A DNA stretch of 6,487 nt from Ileibacterium sp. (lineage in GTDB: Bacteria; Bacillota_I; Bacilli_A; Erysipelotrichales; Erysipelotrichaceae): the NCBI GenBank assembly GCA_021443945.1, contig JABUSF010000005.1, positions 93,372 through 99,858 of the forward strand, given 5' to 3'. Below are positions 1-6,060 of the stretch, one piece after another (position 1 is the stretch's first letter; the number at the start of each line of letters is the position of its first letter). The notes under the pieces are model-generated. The model had not been told where the DNA came from, ran no database searches, and saw only the letters and a list, made by a program, of their open reading frames with translations. Made by a program: the position numbers and the translations under genes.

Positions 1-294
1 AGCATCTTTACAGACGCCATGAAGGAAGTGAAGACGGTGGCCAACGCCATGAACATTCCATTAAGCGATGAAATGGTGGACTACTGGGTCAATTCCTTAA
101 AAACCTACGATCCTGACTCCATGCCAAGCATGCGTCAGGACGTCCTGGCCGGCCGCCAGACAGAAGAAGCTCTGTTTTCCAAAACAGTGGTTCCGCTGGC
201 TCAAAAGCTGCACATTCAAACCCCTGTCCTCTCCATGCTCATGGAGAAAATCGATGCCATCGATGCAGCCAATGCGGCCAAAAACCAGAAATAG
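1..294 (+). CDS. panE: 2-dehydropantoate 2-reductase (ketopantoate reductase), C-terminal part, 5' end outside window
   Basis: The reading frame is open from base 1 (SIFTDA precedes the first in-window Met at 19), so the gene starts upstream and only its last 97 residues are seen. They match the helical C-terminal domain of ketopantoate reductases (ApbA_C family), which reduce 2-dehydropantoate to pantoate with NADPH in the cytoplasm, a step of pantothenate synthesis. Numbering from base 1, the diagnostic stretch is PSMRQDVLAGRQTE at residues 42-55. Ser43 and Glu55 align with the substrate-binding Ser and Glu of the E. coli enzyme, and a conserved-looking 'TPV' follows. The Rossmann NADPH domain and the catalytic Lys lie outside the window. 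The gene ends with TAG and is followed 7 bases later by a strong terminator, so it is the last gene of its transcript. The nearby coaBC-coaX operon of the same pathway supports the call. Some members of this family act on other 2-oxoacids, so the exact substrate is inferred. Confidence 0.82.
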   Translation, partial: SIFTDAMKEVKTVANAMNIPLSDEMVDYWVNSLKTYDPDSMPSMRQDVLAGRQTEEALFSKTVVPLAQKLHIQTPVLSMLMEKIDAIDAANAAKNQK

Positions 295-301
295 AATTTT
301 T

Positions 302-333
302 GAAAAAGACGGTGCAGACAGACCGTCTTTTTC
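302..333 (+). terminator. Intrinsic terminator after panE
   Basis: A perfect 12-bp stem (GAAAAAGACGGT at 302-313 pairing with ACCGTCTTTTTC at 322-333) encloses an 8-nt loop. The descending arm ends in a T run, so the A-rich and T-rich arms make it usable on either strand. It lies just after the panE stop codon and separates panE from the sensor kinase, which has its own promoter. Confidence 0.85.
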
Positions 334-349
334 AGTGAGAATATGAATG

Positions 350-385
350 CTTTTTGTGAAAAAAGAACCCGGCTTTCATGAAAAG
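350..385. repeat. Inverted repeat directly upstream of the kinase promoter
   Basis: CTTTTTGTGAAA (350-361) and TTTCATGAAAAG (374-385) form an inverted repeat of 12 positions, 10 exact and 2 G-T, around a 12-nt centre. The right arm ends at the base before the proposed -35 element (386). That placement suits a binding site for a transcription factor acting on the kinase gene. A weak secondary hairpin for read-through from panE is the alternative. No protein can be named from the sequence. Confidence 0.4.
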
Positions 386-414
386 TTGAGCCCTCTGTAA
401 AATTTGGTTATAAA
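386..414 (+). promoter_or_regulatory. Probable sigma-70/SigA-type promoter of the hybrid kinase
   Basis: The -35 element TTGAGC (386-391) is followed after exactly 17 bases by the -10 element TATAAA (409-414). This predicts a transcript start near 421 and a leader of about 56 nt before the ATG at 477. Hexamer matches are 4 of 6 and 5 of 6. The location between the panE terminator and the kinase gene fits. Confidence 0.6.
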
Positions 415-476
415 TGACTTAGAACAGGAACAGAAATGCAGTCCCCTTGGTTTTACACTGCATTTTACAAACGAAA

Positions 477-2627
477 ATGAACAACGAGCGAAACAAAAGC
501 CGCCGCATCATTTCCCTTTTTGCCGCCGCTTTTATACTGGTGGCCTGCGTGCTGGCCTATGCCTCTCAGCTGCAGCGCTTTGTAGAGCTGACAACTCTGA
601 ATACCGTCAAGGAACTGTCCTCACACGATCTTGTGCTGGTCAGCGATGCCATAGAATCCAACTGGAAGTCTTTGGAGCAGATCGCCCTGCAGATTCAGGA
701 GAACCAGCCTTCAGATGCGGAGCAGACAGAGAAGCTTTTAAACTTAACCTCAGCCGGAACACAGTTTTCCGACGTATATTTGATCGGTGAAGACGGAACC
801 GTTTATTCCAGCCGGTTTACCCACTTTACAGACGATTTGTCCGGCCAGAACACCCTGTCCAATCTGTCCGGCTATTTCAAAGCAGGACAGAAAAAAATGG
901 TCTCCCGCTATGACACCAAAGAACTGTCCAGCGGAGACACGGATGCTTCTTTAATTTACGGCATTCTGCTGAAAGGGGTAACGGCTGCCGGGCAGCCCAT
1001 TGCCGCCATCGCCGGAATCTGTGACCTGAAGGATCTGAACACCCCGGTGCTGTCGCAGACGTTTGAAAACCAGAACAGCAATGAAACCTATTCCGCTGTG
1101 GTGGATTCCATGGGCCGTTATGTGATGGGAACGGATGATTCCATTCCTCTGGACTCTTCGGAGAATCTCTATACGGACATTGAAGAATCCAGCACCGCAT
1201 CCATCGACGATGCCAAACTGGCCAGCAAAATGGAAACAGGCCAGGCTTTTTCCTTTACCTACCAGAACAGCAGAAATGAGGAATATATGGTGGTTTGTCT
1301 GCCTTTTGAAGATCCGGACATTCCCTGGTATCTGGTGACACGGGTGGAATATTCCTTCTTTTCGGGACAGAGCAAGGACTTTGTCGCTGTCTCCGCTCTG
1401 GTGTTTTTTGCGGTGGTGTCCGCCTTGTCCATTCTGCTTCTGACGTTCGGACGCAACCGAACCAAAGAGGCCAGAGTGCAGGCCCAGGCCCAGAGCCGGA
1501 TGAACTTTCTCAACAATATTTCCCATGAAATCCGCAGTCCTCTGAACTCTTTGATCGGGGTGATCCATTTGATGCGTCAGGAAGTTCGAAACGGCTGTTC
1601 CCAAGAACAGCTGGAAGGCCGCCTGGAAAAAGCAGACCATACCGCTTCCTATTTGATGAATCTGGTCAACAACATGATGGATTTCTCCAAAATGCAGAAG
1701 GACAAAGCGGTTCTTTTCGAAAAACCGGTCTCCTTAACTGGAGTGGTGAACAGTGTCTGGGAAATGGAACAGGAAGCCATGGAATCCCGGCAGATCAGCG
1801 GCATTTTAAGCCTGCAGATCATTCAGGACGGCATTGTTGCTGATGACCTTCGTCTGAAGCAGGTGCTGACCAATCTGCTTTCCAACGCTGTGAAGTTTAC
1901 CGGTGAAGGCGGAGAAGTGGAGCTGCGTGTGGAGCAAAGCGCTGTGGGAGAAGACCAGGTGGAAACCACCTTTGTCATCAAGGATACAGGCATTGGGATG
2001 CAGCCGGATTTTGCCCAGCAAATCTGGAGCGCGGACCCGGATCAGACGGCTTATCATTCCCACACCGAAAGCACAGGGCTTGGCATGACCATCACCAAAC
2101 AGCTGCTGGATGCCATGCATGCAAAAGTGGATGTGGTCTCCGCCCAGGGCGTGGGAACCATCTTTACGGTTCGGCTGATTTCCAAAGCGGTCTCGGAACT
2201 GGAATTCAGCCTCCAGCAGCCCGAAGACGCGGAGTCTGCTGCTCCGGCGGAAGGAAAGATTCTGATTGCGGAAGACAATGAATTCAATGCTGAAATCCTC
2301 ATGGAAATTCTCCAGGAAAAAGGCTTTGAAACCGCATGGGCCAAAAACGGAACCGAAGCTGTGGAAATCTTCCGGAACTCCAGCCCTTATGAATTCAGCT
2401 CCATTTTGATGGATATGAAAATGCCGGAGATGGATGGTTCTCAGGCCGCTTCCATCATCCGCTCTTTGGAACGTCCGGATGCCATGCAGGTTCTGATTCT
2501 TGCCTGCACAGCCAGCATCTTTATGGAGGAAAGGGAAAAAGCCCTGAACAGCGGCATGGATGATTTTTTAAGCAAACCGGTGGATCCGGAAATTCTCGTT
2601 CAGAAGCTGAAAAAGAAAAAACGATGA
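477..2627 (+). CDS. Membrane-bound hybrid sensor histidine kinase with C-terminal receiver domain
   Basis: This protein of 716 residues (counted from ATG 477) should sense an extracytoplasmic signal and pass phosphate from ATP to a His and then to its own receiver Asp. After a basic N-terminus (NNERNKSRR), a membrane segment spans about 11-32. Residues 33-301 form an outer region with repeated PAS-like strands (YLIGEDGTVYSS; YSAVVDSMGRYVMG), consistent with a double-cache sensor. A second membrane segment is at about 302-325. HisKA follows with ISHEIRSPLN (phospho-His350). HATPase_c shows the N box LLSNAVKF (Asn470), G1 box DTGIGM (Asp503) and G2 box TGLGM (534-536). The receiver starts near 594 with acidic Glu599/Asp600, phosphoacceptor Asp646 in LMDMKMPEMDG, Thr678 and Lys700, so all signature residues are present. 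The tail ends in KKKKR. No HPt or DNA-binding regulator is nearby, so the downstream partner is unknown. An in-frame TTG at 447 would add 10 residues; ATG 477 is preferred because it puts basic residues right before the first membrane segment, although neither start has a clear Shine-Dalgarno. The ligand cannot be inferred. Confidence 0.9.
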   Translation: MNNERNKSRRIISLFAAAFILVACVLAYASQLQRFVELTTLNTVKELSSHDLVLVSDAIESNWKSLEQIALQIQENQPSDAEQTEKLLNLTSAGTQFSDVYLIGEDGTVYSSRFTHFTDDLSGQNTLSNLSGYFKAGQKKMVSRYDTKELSSGDTDASLIYGILLKGVTAAGQPIAAIAGICDLKDLNTPVLSQTFENQNSNETYSAVVDSMGRYVMGTDDSIPLDSSENLYTDIEESSTASIDDAKLASKMETGQAFSFTYQNSRNEEYMVVCLPFEDPDIPWYLVTRVEYSFFSGQSKDFVAVSALVFFAVVSALSILLLTFGRNRTKEARVQAQAQSRMNFLNNISHEIRSPLNSLIGVIHLMRQEVRNGCSQEQLEGRLEKADHTASYLMNLVNNMMDFSKMQKDKAVLFEKPVSLTGVVNSVWEMEQEAMESRQISGILSLQIIQDGIVADDLRLKQVLTNLLSNAVKFTGEGGEVELRVEQSAVGEDQVETTFVIKDTGIGMQPDFAQQIWSADPDQTAYHSHTESTGLGMTITKQLLDAMHAKVDVVSAQGVGTIFTVRLISKAVSELEFSLQQPEDAESAAPAEGKILIAEDNEFNAEILMEILQEKGFETAWAKNGTEAVEIFRNSSPYEFSSILMDMKMPEMDGSQAASIIRSLERPDAMQVLILACTASIFMEEREKALNSGMDDFLSKPVDPEILVQKLKKKKR

Positions 2628-2632
2628 ACCGC

Positions 2633-2668
2633 AGCCGAAGGCAGGATCAGCCATGTCTTCGGCTTTTT
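2633..2668 (+). terminator. Intrinsic terminator of the hybrid kinase gene
   Basis: An 8-bp stem, AGCCGAAG (2633-2640) with CTTCGGCT (2657-2664), is followed by a T run to 2668. The 16-nt loop is rather long. It begins 5 bases after the kinase stop codon. Confidence 0.7.
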
Positions 2669-2673
2669 CAATG

Positions 2674-2701
2674 AAAAAGCCCTCCGTCAAAGGAGGACTT
2701 T
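2674..2701 (-). terminator. Intrinsic terminator of the coaBC-coaX operon
   Basis: On the minus strand AAAGTCCTCC pairs with GGAGGGCTTT (10 bp, including one G-T) around the loop TTTGAC, and the T run continues to 2674. It begins 4 bases past the coaX stop codon and converges on the kinase terminator. Confidence 0.78.
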
Positions 2702-2705
2702 GCAG

Positions 2706-3509
2706 TTATTCGTCTCTTGCACCGGCTGTTTTCTGCCGGTCGTATTCTCTGGTTTTTTCGTAGATTCTTTTCAAGCCTTTGAAAATCAGGTTGGGGTCAT
2801 ACACATCGATTTTATCGGTGTGGCTGCAGATGATGCGCCCCAGCCCACCGGTGGCGATGACTTTAAAAGGCTGGCCGACTTCTTTTTCAAAAGCTTCCAC
2901 GGTTTTTTCAAAACCGCCTAAAAACTGGTAAAAGATTCCGGCCTGCATTTCGGCCTGAGTGTTCTTGGCCAGTACGGTGGCCGGCTTTTTGATTTCCACT
3001 TCCGGAAGCTGTGCAGTCTGGCCCCACAGAGCGTTGGCTCCGCTTTCGATTCCGACGGCGATGACGCCGGCTTTAAAGCATCCGTTTTCATCCACGTAGT
3101 CGTAGGTTGTGGCGGTTCCAAAATCCACCACCAGAACCGGGCCTCCGTATTCATAGTAAGCGCCCGCTGCATCGGCAATCCGGTCGGCGCCTACACTTTT
3201 CGGGTTTTCAAGCTGAACACTGATGCCGGTTTTGATGCCCGGTCCAATGATCATCGGTTCAATGCTCAGAAATTTCAGTACTCCGTTTCGGAAGGAGTGC
3301 ATGACTTTTGGAACGACACTGGACACAATGACCCCTTCTACCCGGGAAGGGTCGATGTGAGCCATATCCAGAAAGTTTCGCAGCATATACCCGTATTCAT
3401 CACTGGTGCGGCGCACTTTGGTGTTCATTCTATAACTGTGGGTCAGTTCATCGCCCTGAAAAAAGCCAATGGTAATGTTTGTATTTCCCACATCAATGCA
3501 AATCAGCAT
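2706..3509 (-). CDS. coaX: Type III pantothenate kinase
   Basis: CoaX phosphorylates pantothenate with ATP to 4'-phosphopantothenate, the first step of coenzyme A synthesis, in the cytoplasm. At 267 residues it has the usual family length. Signature motifs of the ASKHA-fold type III enzymes are in order: the phosphate-binding DVGNTN at 6-11, the GADR motif at 107-110 with Asp109 in the place of the catalytic base, VVDFGTATTYD at 127-137, the AGVIAVGIESGANAL region at 147-161, the AKNTQAEMQAGIFY stretch at 181-194, and ATGGLG at 219-224 near the C-terminus. Known type III enzymes need a monovalent cation and are not feedback-inhibited by CoA, unlike type I. The gene is second in an operon with coaBC, 4 nt downstream of its stop. 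Its ribosome binding site (AAAAGGA, complement of 3520-3526) lies inside the last coaBC codons, 10 nt before the ATG. A terminator follows directly. Confidence 0.95.
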   Translation of the reverse strand: MLICIDVGNTNITIGFFQGDELTHSYRMNTKVRRTSDEYGYMLRNFLDMAHIDPSRVEGVIVSSVVPKVMHSFRNGVLKFLSIEPMIIGPGIKTGISVQLENPKSVGADRIADAAGAYYEYGGPVLVVDFGTATTYDYVDENGCFKAGVIAVGIESGANALWGQTAQLPEVEIKKPATVLAKNTQAEMQAGIFYQFLGGFEKTVEAFEKEVGQPFKVIATGGLGRIICSHTDKIDVYDPNLIFKGLKRIYEKTREYDRQKTAGARDE

Positions 3510-3513
3510 GTTC

Positions 3514-4704
3514 TTATTTTCCTTTTCTTATTTCCATCATTTCCTTCAGGATCCGGCAGCCCAGTTCTTCTTTGCTTAAGAGGGGCAGCTGTTCGTTTCC
3601 GTCAAGCTTCATCATTGTAACCACATTTGTGTCGGTTTGAAACCCTGCTCCGGGGGTCGTCAGATTGTTGGCGATCAAAAGATCGCAGTTTTTGGACTCC
3701 AGTTTGGCTCTGGCGTTTTTTTCCAGGTTTTCTGTTTCCATGGCAAATCCGCACAGGACCTGACCGTTTTTCTTTTTGGCTCCCAGACCGGCCAGAATAT
3801 CTGGATTTTTCACGAACTCAACCATCATGCTGCCTTCGTGCTTCTTGATTTTCTGTTCGGCGGTCTGTTTCGGGCGGTAGTCCGCTACGGCGGCAGCCAT
3901 AATGATGAAATCTGCCCAGTCAAAGTTTTCTTCCACTGCCTGCTGCATGTCCCGGGCTGATTTGACCGGGATGGTTTGGACGCCGTCGATTCGATCCAGT
4001 GCCACCGGACCGCTGACCAGTCTGACCTCTGCTCCCATGCGGGCGGCCGCTTTGGCAATGGCGTATCCCTGTTTGCCGGAGGAGTGGTTGGACAAAAAGC
4101 GCACGGGATCCAGGGCTTCCTGGGTGGGACCGGCGGAGATCAGAACGTGCAGTCCTTTCAGAGGATGCTCGGCTGCAGCCTGTTCAATGGCATCTAAAAG
4201 AACGTCCGTTTTGGGCAGGCGGCCTTTGCCGCTTTCCATGCATGCCAGATGACCATATTCAGGCATGACAATGTTCCAGCCGTCTTTTTCAGCCTGGGCA
4301 ATGTTGCGGACGGTGGCCGGGTTTTCAAGCATATGGGTGTTCATGGCCGGACACATGATTTTCGGACAGGTCAGCGCCAGCATGGTGCTGGACAGCAGGT
4401 CGTCGGCCATTCCGTGCACCGCTTTGGCGATCACATTGGCGGTCGCCGGTGCCAGGATAAAGACATCCGCCCACTGGGCCAGAGTGATGTGGGGGATGGG
4501 ATCGGTTCCTTCGTCAAACATCTGCACCGCCACTGGATTGTGGCTGAGAGCTTCAAAGGTGACAGGGCCCACAAATTTGGCGGCATGTTCTGTCATAATG
4601 ACTTTTACGTTTTTATTTCTTTTGGACAGCTGGCTGACCAGATCGCAAACTTTGTATACTGCAATTCCGCCGGAAATTCCGACCAGAACGTTTTGATATT
4701 CCAT
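3514..4704 (-). CDS. coaBC: Bifunctional phosphopantothenoylcysteine decarboxylase / phosphopantothenate-cysteine ligase
   Basis: CoaBC (Dfp) joins cysteine to 4'-phosphopantothenate using CTP, then decarboxylates the product to 4'-phosphopantetheine with FMN. The N-terminal flavoprotein CoaC domain (about 1-180) shows the start GISGGIAVYK (9-18), catalytic His72 in PIPHITLAQWAD, LAPATANVIAK (84-94), the substrate clamp PAMNTHM (119-125, Asn122) and the active-site Cys155 in LACMESGKGRLP. The CoaB domain (about 185-396) shows ISAGPTQEALDPVR (189-202), SNHSSGKQG (205-213, Asn206 of the acyl-cytidylate site), AAAVADYRPK (270-279), the KIKK lysines at 285-288, and CGFAMETEN (318-326). The length of 396 and the gene fusion are typical for bacteria, and all key residues are present, so the protein should be active. 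The ATG at 4704 is preceded by an AAAGGA ribosome binding site. It is the first gene of the operon with coaX, whose product is the substrate for this enzyme. Confidence 0.96.
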   Translation of the reverse strand: MEYQNVLVGISGGIAVYKVCDLVSQLSKRNKNVKVIMTEHAAKFVGPVTFEALSHNPVAVQMFDEGTDPIPHITLAQWADVFILAPATANVIAKAVHGMADDLLSSTMLALTCPKIMCPAMNTHMLENPATVRNIAQAEKDGWNIVMPEYGHLACMESGKGRLPKTDVLLDAIEQAAAEHPLKGLHVLISAGPTQEALDPVRFLSNHSSGKQGYAIAKAAARMGAEVRLVSGPVALDRIDGVQTIPVKSARDMQQAVEENFDWADFIIMAAAVADYRPKQTAEQKIKKHEGSMMVEFVKNPDILAGLGAKKKNGQVLCGFAMETENLEKNARAKLESKNCDLLIANNLTTPGAGFQTDTNVVTMMKLDGNEQLPLLSKEELGCRILKEMMEIRKGK

Positions 4705-4711
4705 GATTCAG

Positions 4712-4733
4712 TCCTTTCTGCAGCTTGCTGCAG
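4712..4733 (-). promoter_or_regulatory. coaBC ribosome binding site with adjoining leader hairpin
   Basis: On the minus strand AAAGGA (complement of 4712-4717) sits 7 nt before the coaBC ATG and fixes that start. Directly upstream, CTGCAGCAAGCTGCAG (complement of 4718-4733) is an inverted repeat that can fold as a 6-bp stem with a CAAG loop, ending at the base next to the Shine-Dalgarno. The ribosome binding site itself is well supported. Whether the hairpin regulates or stabilises the mRNA is a guess. Confidence 0.55.
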
Positions 4734-4749
4734 ATTGCCTTTCCCAAAT

Positions 4750-4758
4750 AGTTTAACA
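4750..4758 (-). promoter_or_regulatory. Possible extended -10 promoter of coaBC-coaX
   Basis: On the minus strand TGTTAAACT gives an extended -10 (TG, one base, then TAAACT with 4 of 6 matches), with a predicted start near 4743 and a leader of about 39 nt carrying the hairpin and ribosome binding site. I find no convincing -35 hexamer at 16-19 bases, so this is a weak call. Confidence 0.3.
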
Positions 4759-4882
4759 AGTTTGTGCCAAAGTGAGCGCTAAAGCAGCGGATTGCATGGT
4801 ATTTAAAAGGATGAAAAGGGATTCTGTCCTGTCCGAAAGACGAATTGGCGTCAAAGGAACCGCCGGATTTGGTGGAATCAGT

Positions 4883-4911
4883 GTTTCAGAAAACAAACAA
4901 GCGGGTACAAT
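4883..4911 (+). promoter_or_regulatory. Probable promoter of glycerate kinase, predicting a leaderless mRNA
   Basis: TACAAT (4906-4911) matches the -10 consensus at 5 of 6 positions. Seventeen bases upstream, GTTTCA (4883-4888) is a weak -35 with 3 of 6 matches. The usual distance from the -10 places the transcript start at 4918, which is the A of the glycerate kinase ATG. No Shine-Dalgarno is visible before that ATG, which agrees with a leaderless transcript. Confidence 0.42.
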
Positions 4912-4917
4912 AGATGC

Positions 4918-6060
4918 ATGAATATTTTAGTTGCCAGTGATTCCTTTAAAGGATGCATGACCAGCAAAGAAGCCAACGCCCACGTAAAAAAAGGGCTCAA
5001 GCGCGCATCGGACGATTTTCAGGTGCAAACCTTTCCCGTTGCGGATGGGGGAGAAGGTCTTGTAGAGGCCTTTGCCGATTTGACCCATTCACAAATCATT
5101 ACCGTCGATACGGTGGATTTGTACTTTCAGCCGATTCAGGCGCCCATCGGGTATGATCCGGTTTCCAGAACCGCCTGCATTGAAGCGGCCAGCGTGGTCG
5201 GGCTGCCCCTGTATCCCAAGGAAAAAAGAAAACCGCTGGATACATCCAGCTATGGCCTGGGCGTGCTGATGAAAAAGGCGATGGAACTGGAGATCGACCG
5301 GCTGATCATCGGCCTGGGAGGCACTGGAACCAACGACGGCGGCATCGGTCTGCTTCAGGCATTTGGGGCCGTCCTGTACAACCGATCCCGCAAGCCATTG
5401 GAGCCTGTCACGCGCAATCTTGGCAAAGTGGCTTTTATTGATAAAAGCCGGTTCAGCTTCAACCGCCGTGTTCAGATTGAAGCCGCCTGCGATGTCAAGA
5501 ACCCATTGCTTGGTCCCAATGGAGCGACTTACATCTACGGCAGGCAGAAAGGGCTCAGCCGTACAGAACAAAGCTGGATCGAAGAAGGAATGCGCCGTTT
5601 TGAAGCGAAAGTCAGCCAGACATTTCATGCAGGAATGAACAAAAAAGAAGGCGCCGGAGCTGCGGGGGGGCTTGGCGGAATGCTGCAGGCCGTGTTTAAA
5701 GCGTCTTTTGTGCCCGGTCTGGAGGTACTGGCTGCGCTGGGGAATCTGGATGAAAAAATGGAATGGGCTGACCTGGTGATTTCCGGAGAAGGCCAGACAG
5801 ACGCACAGACGCTGAACGGAAAAGCCGTGCTGGGCATTGCCCAGAAAGCAAGAAATCACAATGTTCCGGTGGTTTGCCTTTCCGGGGCATTGGGTTTAGG
5901 ATATGAAGGACTTTACGATTATGGGATCTGCTCCATGCTTTCCACTGCGGACAGGGCAATGAGCTTTTCAACCGCGATTAAGGAAGGGCCTGTGAAACTG
6001 GAAAAAGCAGCGGAAAATCTTGGACGGATGCTCGAAGGTCTGAAAGGCTGTTTAAAATGA
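4918..6060 (+). CDS. glxK: Glycerate kinase (GlxK/GarK family)
   Basis: This family phosphorylates D-glycerate with ATP, generally at the 2-position, and feeds 2-phosphoglycerate into lower glycolysis. The 380-residue length is standard. Family motifs run in order: ASDSFKGCMTSKEA (6-19), PVADGGEG (40-47), IEAASVVGLPL (88-98), GLGGTGTNDGGIGLLQAFGA (132-151), ACDVKNPLLGPNGA (190-203), GAGAAGGLGGML (245-256), and ISGEGQTDAQTLNGKAVLG (288-306). The family's conserved glycine-rich and acidic motifs are all recognisable. The start at 4918 is right by homology, since the SDSFKG motif begins seven residues in, yet no Shine-Dalgarno precedes it and a -10 box lies 6 bases away. The stop codon overlaps the next gene (ATGA at 6057-6060), so the two are co-transcribed. 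No glycerate-forming enzyme, transporter or sugar diacid regulator is in the window, so the source of glycerate is unknown. Confidence 0.94.
   Translation: MNILVASDSFKGCMTSKEANAHVKKGLKRASDDFQVQTFPVADGGEGLVEAFADLTHSQIITVDTVDLYFQPIQAPIGYDPVSRTACIEAASVVGLPLYPKEKRKPLDTSSYGLGVLMKKAMELEIDRLIIGLGGTGTNDGGIGLLQAFGAVLYNRSRKPLEPVTRNLGKVAFIDKSRFSFNRRVQIEAACDVKNPLLGPNGATYIYGRQKGLSRTEQSWIEEGMRRFEAKVSQTFHAGMNKKEGAGAAGGLGGMLQAVFKASFVPGLEVLAALGNLDEKMEWADLVISGEGQTDAQTLNGKAVLGIAQKARNHNVPVVCLSGALGLGYEGLYDYGICSMLSTADRAMSFSTAIKEGPVKLEKAAENLGRMLEGLKGCLK
6042..6047 (+). promoter_or_regulatory. Ribosome binding site of the thioredoxin-like lipoprotein
   Basis: GAAAGG lies inside the end of the glycerate kinase gene, 9 nt before the ATG at 6057, and supports that start for a gene whose ATG overlaps the previous stop. 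Confidence 0.65.

Larger units (their letters stand above)
4705..4917. other. Divergent intergenic region between coaBC and glycerate kinase
   Basis: These 213 bases separate two genes transcribed outward. The coaBC side holds its ribosome binding site, a leader hairpin and a possible promoter. The glycerate kinase side holds a TACAAT -10 element next to the start codon. The middle (about 4760-4880) contains no terminator, RNA gene or convincing operator. It does contain a small plus-strand reading frame (ATG 4796 or 4811, stop 4919-4921) whose stop overlaps the glycerate kinase start, but there is no well-spaced ribosome binding site and it is not called as a gene. Confidence 0.6.

Noticed and set aside
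404..790. Plus-strand frame of 128 codons starting before the kinase
   Set aside because: It overlaps the kinase N-terminus in another frame, and its translation resembles no protein family I recognise.
951..1640. Long minus-strand reading frame of 229 codons opposite the kinase
   Set aside because: It lies wholly antisense to a gene with clear sensor kinase motifs, its translation shows no recognisable domain, and it has no ribosome binding site that I can see.
4249..4782. Plus-strand reading frame of 177 codons opposite coaBC
   Set aside because: coaBC has every family motif on the other strand, and this frame has no recognisable domain; it is a shadow.
4770..4786. Possible LacI/CcpA-type operator around GTGAGCGCTAAAGC
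   Set aside because: Only the AGCGCT core is palindromic; the outer half-site positions do not match each other, and several cre consensus positions fail.
4846..4880. Possible minus-strand promoter TTGACG
   Set aside because: On the minus strand TTGACG occurs here, but no -10 hexamer lies 16-19 bases downstream, and the coaBC start is far away.
5089..5859. Minus-strand reading frame of 256 codons opposite glycerate kinase
   Set aside because: Its position opposite strongly conserved glycerate kinase motifs and its unrecognisable, Phe/His/Gln-rich translation mark it as a shadow frame.
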